Positions 7,714-13,074 of a stretch of DNA of 18,968 nt are shown here, one piece after another. The stretch spans positions 1 through 18,968 of the forward strand of contig JBLNBU010000151.1 of NCBI GenBank assembly GCA_050260215.1, in the 5' to 3' direction. Under the pieces are notes generated by a model that worked only from the letters and a program-made list of their open reading frames with translations, was not told the DNA's origin and did no database searches. Position 1 is the first letter of the stretch; the number at the start of each line of letters is the position of its first letter. This DNA is from JBLNBU01 sp050260215 (GTDB lineage Bacteria; Pseudomonadota; Alphaproteobacteria; Rhodospirillales; Magnetospirillaceae). The position numbers and the translations under genes are program-made.

Positions 7714-9402
7714 TCATTCCTGCTCGAACAGTCCCGGGCAGGGTTCCAGGGCCGGCAGGTCCACCTCGCCGGGGTCGGCGGCGCGGGCCTTGAGGATGCG
7801 GCGCACCATCTTGCCCGAAGCGGTCTTGGGCAGGGCCTCGACGAAGATCAGCTCGCGCGGGGCCATGGCCGGGCCGAGCAGCCGGCGGGAATAGGCTTCC
7901 AGCTCGCGCCGCAACGCCTCGCCGGCATCGAAGCCGGGCGCCGGGACCACGAAGGCCACCGGCACCTCGCGCAAGACCGGGTCGGGACGGGCGCACACGC
8001 CCGCCTCGGCCACCGCCGGGTGGGACATCAGCGCCGCCTCGATCTCGAACGGGCCGATGTGGTGGGCGCCCGACTTGATCATGTCGTCGGCCCGTCCCAG
8101 GAACCAGACGAAGCCGTCGGCGTCCCTGCGGGCCAGGTCGCCGGTCAGGTACCAGCCGTCGGCGTGGCAGGCGCGGGTGCGGCCCTCGTCGCCCAGGTAG
8201 CAGGAAAACAGGCCCGCCCAGTCGGTGCGGATGGCCAACTCGCCCGGCCGGTCGGCGGGCAATTCGGCGAACCCGCCGGCACCGCGCTCGACCACCGCGA
8301 CGGTGGCGCCGGGCAGCGGCCGGCCCAGGCTGCCGGGCCGACGGTGGTCGCCGGACAGGTTGGCGATGGTCACCGCCCCGGTCTCGGTCTGCCACCAGGT
8401 ATCCAGGAACGGAACCCCCAGGGCCTTCTCGCCCCAGGCCACCGCCTCGGCGTCCAGGGGCTCGCCGATGCTGGCGGCCACCCGCAGGCGGTTGGCGGGA
8501 TAGCTGCGCGCCAGTGCGGCGCCGTGGCGCATCATCACACGGATGGCGGTCGGGGTGGTGTACCAGGCGGTCACCCCCTCGTCGCGCAGGATGGAATACC
8601 AGCGCCGCGCATCGACCGCGGCCTCGTCCAGCACCATGGTGCAGCCGGCGACCAGTGGCACGACCAGCCCATAGGTGGACGCGGCCCAGCCGGCATCGGC
8701 GGTGCACCAGAACACATCGTCGGCTTTCAGCGCGAACACCGCCCGCTCGGACGCCACCTGGGCCAGCAGCACCCGGTGGCCGTGGACCACCGCCTTGGGC
8801 GCGCCCGAAGTGCCGCTGGTGAAATGCAGGATGGCGGCATCGTCGGGGCCGGTGGCGGCACAGGCGGCCAGCGGCTGGGCCGCCTCCATGCGGGCGGCCA
8901 GGCCGTCGGCGCCGGCGCCCTCGCCGACCAGCAGGACGTGGCCCAGCTCGGGCAGGCCGGCCCGCAGCGGCGCCACGCGGCGGGCGTACAGGCCCGCATC
9001 GGCCACCAGCACGCGGACACCGGCCAGCTTCAGCCGCGCCTCGATGGGTCCCGGCCCCAGGGTGGGAAACAGCGGGCAGAACACCGCGCCCGCCTTCCAG
9101 ATGCCCAGCGCCACCGCCGGCAGCTCGGCCACCCGGCCCAGCAGCACCGCCACGGCATCGCCGGGCCTGACGCCCAGGTCCCGCAGCACCGTGGCGACGC
9201 GGGCGGCCTGGTCGGCCAGTTCGGCATAGGTGATGGACCGCCCATTGCGCCCAGGTGTGCGCACCGCCACCGCCTCGCCGCGGCCGGCGGCCAGGGGGCG
9301 GTCCAGGGCGGCGTGGGCGATGTTCAGCCCGCCGACGGCGGGGCCGGACAGGGATGCGGCCAGTGTCTGCCAGTCGAGCGTCGGGGCGGTCGGCTGGGCC
9401 AT
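7714..9402 (-). CDS. Acetyl-CoA-synthetase-like AMP-forming acyl-CoA ligase
   Basis: A 562-aa adenylate-forming enzyme predicted to activate a short-chain acid (acetate or propionate) with ATP and CoA. The family motifs are all present: phosphate loop HFTSGTSGAPKAVVHGH (193-209), DTWWQTETG (334-342), GWYLTGD (416-422), the hinge GRADDMIKSG (436-445) and the C-terminal PKTASGKMVRRIL with catalytic K531. The tryptophan pair before QTETG is typical of acetyl-CoA synthetases, where it limits the acid pocket. At 562 aa it is nearer to the short Bacillus AcsA type than to the 650-aa enzymes. It is the third gene of a minus-strand run behind the EamA and SGNH-like genes, with an 87-base gap. K531 lies in the PxxxxGK context recognised by protein acetyltransferases in this family. 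Confidence 0.9.
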   Translation of the reverse strand: MAQPTAPTLDWQTLAASLSGPAVGGLNIAHAALDRPLAAGRGEAVAVRTPGRNGRSITYAELADQAARVATVLRDLGVRPGDAVAVLLGRVAELPAVALGIWKAGAVFCPLFPTLGPGPIEARLKLAGVRVLVADAGLYARRVAPLRAGLPELGHVLLVGEGAGADGLAARMEAAQPLAACAATGPDDAAILHFTSGTSGAPKAVVHGHRVLLAQVASERAVFALKADDVFWCTADAGWAASTYGLVVPLVAGCTMVLDEAAVDARRWYSILRDEGVTAWYTTPTAIRVMMRHGAALARSYPANRLRVAASIGEPLDAEAVAWGEKALGVPFLDTWWQTETGAVTIANLSGDHRRPGSLGRPLPGATVAVVERGAGGFAELPADRPGELAIRTDWAGLFSCYLGDEGRTRACHADGWYLTGDLARRDADGFVWFLGRADDMIKSGAHHIGPFEIEAALMSHPAVAEAGVCARPDPVLREVPVAFVVPAPGFDAGEALRRELEAYSRRLLGPAMAPRELIFVEALPKTASGKMVRRILKARAADPGEVDLPALEPCPGLFEQE

Positions 9403-9406
9403 GGGT

Positions 9407-9411
9407 CCTCC
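9407..9411 (-). promoter_or_regulatory. Ribosome-binding site fixing the ligase start
   Basis: On the minus strand GGAGG lies four bases before the ATG at 9402. A longer in-frame start at 9459 would add 19 mostly basic and polar residues unlike the family, so 9402 is preferred. Confidence 0.75.
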
Positions 9412-9489
9412 GGTGCGTGATCGTCGGCGGCCATTTTCCTCACCGGCCGGACGGGGCACAACGGACGGAAACGCAAGGCACCGATGCCT

Positions 9490-10377
9490 TCAGCGGCGGG
9501 CGGCGGTGGCCAGCCAGATGCCGGCGAAGATCAGCCCGCCGCCGGCGGCGTGGTACCAGCGGAAATGCTCGTCCAGCAGCAGTACCGCCAGCACCGCGGT
9601 GAACAGCGGCATCAGGTAGGTGAACTGCCCCGCCACCGCCGCGCCCAGGGCGGCAACGCCCCGGTTCCACAGCGCATAGGCCAGCAGCGACGGGAACACC
9701 GCGGTATAGGCGATGGCGGCCCAGCTGCTCCAGTGCGGGGCGATGGCGGCGCCGCCGGCCAGCTCCCACAGGTACAGCGGCAGGATGGCGACCACGCCGA
9801 CGGCGATCAGCACGGTCAGCAGCGCCAGCCCGCCCATGGGCACCGGCCGGCGGCGCAGCATCACCGAATAGATGGCCCAGGACAGCACCGCCAGCAGCAC
9901 CAGCCCGTCGCCGCCGGTCAGCCCCACCTGGGCCAGCCGGGCCGGGCTGCCCTCGGCGATGACCGCCAGCACGCCGGACAGCGACACGGCGATGCCCACC
10001 ACCTGGGCCGGGCGCACCGGCTCGGCGAGCCACAGCCGCGACAGGATCAGGATCATCACCGGCAGCGACGCCGCCACGATCAGGGCGTTGATGGCGGTGG
10101 TGGTCTGCAGCGCCACGTACAGAAGGGTATTGTAGGCCGCCACCGAGAACAGCCCCATGCCCACCAGATGGGCCCAGTTGGCGCGGATCACCGCGCGCGA
10201 TTCCAGGATGTCGCGGAAGGTGAACGGCAGGATCAGCAGCAGGGCGAAGAACCAGCGCCAGAACGACAGCGCCAGCGGCGGCACCTGGCCGACGGTGGCG
10301 CGCCCGACCAGGGCGTTGCCGGCCCAGAACAGCACCGGCAGCACCATCAGGGCATGGTGCCGGGTGAACCCCTTCAC
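9490..10377 (-). CDS. EamA/DMT-superfamily transporter
   Basis: A 295-aa inner-membrane protein with about ten transmembrane helices arranged as two EamA repeats (about residues 8-140 and 150-290), predicted to export or import a small metabolite. The first repeat shows WAGNALVGR and SFWRWFFALLLILPF, and the second shows SWAIYSVMLRR and PLFTAVLAVLLLDEHF, all typical of RhaT/YedA-like permeases. The GTG at 10377 is chosen as start because it overlaps the stop of the SGNH-like gene (GTGA, positions 10377-10374), indicating translational coupling. A longer frame to 10500 exists, but its extra 41 residues are an arginine-rich shadow of the upstream gene. The substrate cannot be told from sequence. 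Confidence 0.9.
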   Translation of the reverse strand: MKGFTRHHALMVLPVLFWAGNALVGRATVGQVPPLALSFWRWFFALLLILPFTFRDILESRAVIRANWAHLVGMGLFSVAAYNTLLYVALQTTTAINALIVAASLPVMILILSRLWLAEPVRPAQVVGIAVSLSGVLAVIAEGSPARLAQVGLTGGDGLVLLAVLSWAIYSVMLRRRPVPMGGLALLTVLIAVGVVAILPLYLWELAGGAAIAPHWSSWAAIAYTAVFPSLLAYALWNRGVAALGAAVAGQFTYLMPLFTAVLAVLLLDEHFRWYHAAGGGLIFAGIWLATAARR

Positions 10378-11531
10378 GGCAGCAGGCCGCCTTCGACGAT
10401 GGCGGCGGCGACGCGCTCGGCGATGGCCTTGTTGAAGCGCGGGCTGTAGGTGGCGATGTCGATGTAGGCGTTGCCCTCGGGCTCCAGGTCGGCCAGCCAC
10501 AGCAGGTTGCGGTCGAACAGCTCGCCCGCGCCGCGCTTGGCCGCCAGGCGCGGATAGCCGCGCGCCGAATTGAGGTGATAGCCCAGCATCTCGTCACGCA
10601 CCGGCAGCGGTCGCTTGCGGTTGTCGTAGGAATAGGTGGGGACGGGCTGCTGGACGAACACCGCCTTGAAGCCCAGGCGGTCGGCCATGCCGTCGATCAT
10701 GCGCCGGTTGCCGTCCAGGCGACGGATGACGCGGTCGATGTCGGCCTCGTTGTCGCAGAAGCTGCCCCACTCGCGCATCATCACCGACCGGTCGCCGGTC
10801 AGGTGGCGGGCCAGCTGGACCAGGTTGGAGCGGTGCGACAGCTCGACCAGCACCGGCAGGCGCGAGCGCGCCCGGGTCAGCTGCATCAGCTGTTCGTACC
10901 AGGCGCTGCGGTCGGGCACGCTGCAGGAATAGAAGTCCTCGACGCCGTCGACGAACACCGCCACATCGGGCTTGATGCCGGAGACCAGCAACTGCTGCAG
11001 CGCCACCAGCTCCTGGGTCGAGGTATAGGCCGGGGCGCCGAAGTTGAAGACGGTGACGTCGGACCGCCCGGCGGCCTTGAGCGCCGCGTCGAGATAGGCG
11101 GGAATGGTCTCGTTGTCGGGCACGCCGGCGCCCAGGGTGGTCGAGCCGCCGAAGACGAACACCTTGCGGCCCTCGCCGCGCAAGTCCTGGGGCTCGGCGC
11201 CGTTGCCGCGCCAGCCGTCCTCGGCAATGGTGACGTGGCGACCGCGCCACGGGGCCAGCCGGTATTCGACGAAGGGGGCATAGACGGTGTCGGACAGGTG
11301 CGGCGCCTCGGCCAGCACCTCGCGGTAGCGCTGCGGCTGGTCGGTGTCGTACAGCTTGGACAGCATGTCGTCGCCGGCATCGGCGACATAGGGCGGCCGC
11401 TTGTCGCGGATGAACTTCAGCGCCGCCCCGGCGCCCCATTCCGCCACCATGCCCAGCACCACCAGGGCCAGCCCCCCCACCGCGATGGCGGACACCATGC
11501 TGCGGAACGGACGGGGGCGATGTCGGCGCAT
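10374..11531 (-). CDS. Membrane-anchored SGNH-hydrolase-like protein
   Basis: A 385-aa protein with an N-terminal membrane anchor (about 13-32) after a basic start (MRRHRPRPFR), so most of it should be periplasmic. The SGNH fold is suggested by block I VFVFGGSTTLGAG with nucleophile candidate S130, NFGAPAYTSTQE with G165, and DGVEDF (195-200) in the block III position. The block V motif, usually DxxH near the C-terminus, reads D358-I-A-T361, followed by YSPRFNKAIAERV. The catalytic histidine is therefore replaced by threonine. The fold could be retained with lost or altered activity. AGGA lies just before the ATG. The gene leads a run with the EamA transporter, whose start overlaps its stop. 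Family relatives act on acyl esters of glycans or lipids; the substrate here is unknown. Confidence 0.75.
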   Translation of the reverse strand: MRRHRPRPFRSMVSAIAVGGLALVVLGMVAEWGAGAALKFIRDKRPPYVADAGDDMLSKLYDTDQPQRYREVLAEAPHLSDTVYAPFVEYRLAPWRGRHVTIAEDGWRGNGAEPQDLRGEGRKVFVFGGSTTLGAGVPDNETIPAYLDAALKAAGRSDVTVFNFGAPAYTSTQELVALQQLLVSGIKPDVAVFVDGVEDFYSCSVPDRSAWYEQLMQLTRARSRLPVLVELSHRSNLVQLARHLTGDRSVMMREWGSFCDNEADIDRVIRRLDGNRRMIDGMADRLGFKAVFVQQPVPTYSYDNRKRPLPVRDEMLGYHLNSARGYPRLAAKRGAGELFDRNLLWLADLEPEGNAYIDIATYSPRFNKAIAERVAAAIVEGGLLP

Positions 11532-11559
11532 GATCCTGGAGCCTTTCTGAAGTCAGCTC

Positions 11560-11588
11560 CTGATACCCCGAATGGCCGACTGGCGCAA
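11560..11588 (-). promoter_or_regulatory. Possible promoter of the SGNH-EamA-ligase run
   Basis: Read on the minus strand, TTGCGC (11588-11583) and TATCAG (11565-11560) are 17 bases apart, placing a start about 20 bases before the SGNH-like ATG. This is the same -35 hexamer as the putative promoter at 3254-3259. Confidence 0.35.
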
Positions 11589-11605
11589 CGAACCTTTAAG
11601 ACTTG

Positions 11606-11818
11606 TCAGGCGGCGCGGTACGACCAGCGGCACTCGGGGCTGGTGCGGACGAAACCGGCCACGGTGCGCGCCGCCAGGGCCGGTGTGGCGTTCAGGATGG
11701 CGAAGGGGGTGCCGTCCTTGAACACCGTGTAGTCGACCGGACGTTCGGTGGCATCCGCAGAGGTGGCGAGGTCGATCCCGGTGTCGTCGCTGCGAAACAG
11801 GCCGGCAAAGTCGAACAT
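11606..11818 (-). CDS. Small protein of unknown function (70 aa)
   Basis: I do not recognise a family. The 70-aa product has no signal peptide or membrane helix. It has the feel of a small alpha/beta fold: a charged N-terminus (SDDTGIDLATSADATERP), a strand-like VDYTVFKDGTPFAIL, a helix-like TPALAARTVAGFV, then a polar end. A single cysteine is near the C-terminus. AGGAG lies about nine bases before the ATG, and third positions are GC-rich, so it is probably a real gene. Upstream is the palindrome TACCCCCGGGGTA at 11874-11886, which resembles a CsoR-family operator. The SGNH-like gene begins 74 bases downstream and may have its own promoter. Confidence 0.65.
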   Translation of the reverse strand: MFDFAGLFRSDDTGIDLATSADATERPVDYTVFKDGTPFAILNATPALAARTVAGFVRTSPECRWSYRAA

Positions 11819-11869
11819 GGTGCTGTCTCTCCTGGAAGAAGGGTCACCGCCCGCTGGTCTCCCGGTGTA

Positions 11870-11886
11870 GGTATACCCCCGGGGTA
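11870..11886 (-). promoter_or_regulatory. CsoR/RcnR/FrmR-like operator overlapping a -10 element
   Basis: TACCCC-C-GGGGTA (11874-11886) is a perfect palindrome about a single central base. G/C tracts flanked by TA are the layout of operators of the CsoR/RcnR/FrmR repressor family (copper, nickel/cobalt, formaldehyde or persulfide responsive). On the minus strand it runs into TATACC (11875-11870), a good -10 for the 70-aa gene, with no good -35. The regulator is not in the window, so assignment is by resemblance. Confidence 0.4.
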
Positions 11887-11907
11887 AGGGTTTCCAGCCC
11901 TGAACGG

Positions 11908-11938
11908 GATAGGTATGCCATTGCGTGGCAGGCCTATC
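11908..11938. terminator. Imperfect hairpin at the end of the NTF2-like gene
   Basis: GATAGG-TA-TGCCA pairs with TGGCA-GG-CCTATC around a five-base loop, giving two stems of six and five pairs with a two-by-two internal loop. It overlaps the stop codon of the NTF2-like gene (11937-11939). No T-tract follows, so its role as terminator is uncertain. Confidence 0.35.
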
Positions 11939-12449
11939 ACACAGGGGCGGAAACCCGGCGCTTCAGCCAGCGGATCAGCGCACGCACCACCGGCATGCGC
12001 TCGTAGACCTGCTCTCCGGCGTCCCAGTGCTCGATATGCTCGATCACCCGGCCATGGGTGTCGAAGCGCACCTCGGTGACTCCGTCGACCACCCAGGGAT
12101 GGCCCTTGCGGATGGTCTTGGGCCGGCAGGTGAAGTGCCAGCGCAGAAAGCAGGTGTCGCCGTCGCAGGCGGCATGGGTGACGGTGAAGCGGGGATCGTC
12201 GACCTCCTCGAACAGCCGGGCGAACACCTTCTCGACCTGCGCCAGGCCGCGGGCGTCGGTGAAGGGGTCGTGATAGTGGATGTCGGGCGCGGCCAGCCGC
12301 CGCAGGCGCCCGATGGAGGTGCCGGTCAGCGTCTCGAGGAACAGCCGGTAGGCGCGGCAGCGCCTGGCCTCGTCCTCGGCGGTGTCGTCCCTGGGCCGGT
12401 CCATGACCGGGGAGATTGGGAACGCCATCAGGCCGGGCAAGCCCCGCAT
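11937..12449 (-). CDS. NTF2/SnoaL-like fold protein
   Basis: A 170-aa soluble protein of the NTF2-like superfamily. The pattern is typical of SnoaL-like proteins: an N-terminal helix (RRCRAYRLFLETLT), then LRRLAAPDIHYHDPFTDARGLAQVEKVFARLFEEV, followed by beta strands TCFLRWHFTC, TEVRFDTHGRVIEHIEHWD. This half-barrel fold hosts isomerases, hydratases and ligand-binding proteins, and the reaction is unknown here. Relatives occur in alphaproteobacterial singlet-oxygen-response clusters with cfa-type genes, but none of those neighbours is present. The start is uncertain. ATGs at 12449, 12428 and 12404 are in frame, and the homologous part begins at or after the third. A long inverted repeat lies 21 bases upstream of 12449. 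Confidence 0.75.
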   Translation of the reverse strand: MRGLPGLMAFPISPVMDRPRDDTAEDEARRCRAYRLFLETLTGTSIGRLRRLAAPDIHYHDPFTDARGLAQVEKVFARLFEEVDDPRFTVTHAACDGDTCFLRWHFTCRPKTIRKGHPWVVDGVTEVRFDTHGRVIEHIEHWDAGEQVYERMPVVRALIRWLKRRVSAPV

Positions 12450-12466
12450 CGATGGGCCGGTCCTGC

Positions 12467-12507
12467 TTAGGGAGTAAGCCTTCCGGGCGTCGGCCCTTAC
12501 TCCCGAA
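12467..12507. promoter_or_regulatory. Inverted repeat in the divergent intergenic region
   Basis: GGGAGTAAG (12470-12478) is repeated inverted as CTTACTCCC (12496-12504), nine perfect pairs with 17 bases between. The match extends outward to TT/AA after one mismatch. It lies between the divergent NTF2-like and surface-antigen-like genes and could be an operator or a hairpin in the NTF2-like leader. No known regulator motif was recognised. Confidence 0.4.
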
Positions 12508-12568
12508 GCCCGGTGGTGGTGATCGTCCCCGTTCGGCTACCGTCTGCAGGTGACCACGGCTAAGACGG

Positions 12569-13015
12569 ATGGGAGCCATGATCCATCAGGACGATGCCGG
12601 AATTGCCGTCGCTGCGGCGGCTTTCCTGTTAGCGGCCGCCGTGCTCGCCTTCGAGGGCTATGACGGGGCGAACCGGCTATGGGACAGGGCGGCGCTGGCG
12701 CGGGCCAGCGGCACCGCGCTGGAGACCGGGCCGGTCGGCCAACCGGTTGAATGGCGCGACGGCGCCACGGGAACCCATGGGGTCGTCACCCCGTCGGGAG
12801 CGTACCGCGATGCCTCGGGCCGCTGGTGCCGCCCCTACGAGGTCACCCTGGCCAACGGCGACGACCCGCCCAGCCGCTCACGCCACGTGTCGTGCCGCGA
12901 CGACCACGGCGGCTGGAGCGAACTGGCCACCCCCACCCGCTCGGCGTCGGCCTTCGAACGCTGGCTCGACACCCTCATCGGCCCGCCCGAGCAGGTGGCC
13001 GAGCGGCGGGGATGA
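12569..13015 (+). CDS. Surface-antigen-like (17 kDa antigen type) small exported protein
   Basis: A 148-aa protein with an N-terminal hydrophobic segment (about residues 11-30, AGIAVAAAAFLLAAAVLAFEG), probably an uncleaved anchor or signal. The C-terminal half resembles the 17 kDa surface antigen / RT0821-type domain. It has VEWRDGATGTHGVVTP, then RWCRPYEVTLANG, then SRHVSCRDDHGGW, with two cysteines and a terminal tryptophan at the family spacing. The function of this domain is poorly known; family members are outer-membrane lipoproteins, but no lipobox is visible here. The start could be 12569 or 12578; GGGAG lies only two bases before the second, too close to decide. A terminator for the gene on the other strand follows. 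Confidence 0.6.
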   Translation: MGAMIHQDDAGIAVAAAAFLLAAAVLAFEGYDGANRLWDRAALARASGTALETGPVGQPVEWRDGATGTHGVVTPSGAYRDASGRWCRPYEVTLANGDDPPSRSRHVSCRDDHGGWSELATPTRSASAFERWLDTLIGPPEQVAERRG

Positions 13016-13017
13016 AA

Positions 13018-13048
13018 TGAAAAGGGCCCCCGGTACGGCCGGGAGCCC
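13018..13048 (-). terminator. Intrinsic terminator of the giant coiled-coil gene
   Basis: On the minus strand GGGCTCCCGG and CCGGGGGCCC (13048-13024) form a ten-base stem with one mismatch around a five-base loop. It is followed by TTTTCATTTC, a classical T-tract. It lies 26 bases after the stop codon of the 969-aa gene. Confidence 0.8.
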
Positions 13049-13074
13049 CTGGTGAAGATAGGTGACGGCCCGGG

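Noticed and set aside
8020..9420. 466-codon plus-strand frame over the ligase gene
   Set aside because: It is antisense to an intact adenylate-forming enzyme with all family motifs and shows no family signature itself.
9475..9490. AAGGCA-CCGA-TGCCTT hairpin at the end of the EamA gene as a terminator
   Set aside because: The stem is only six pairs and the following minus-strand sequence has just three T residues; it may not stop transcription into the ligase gene.
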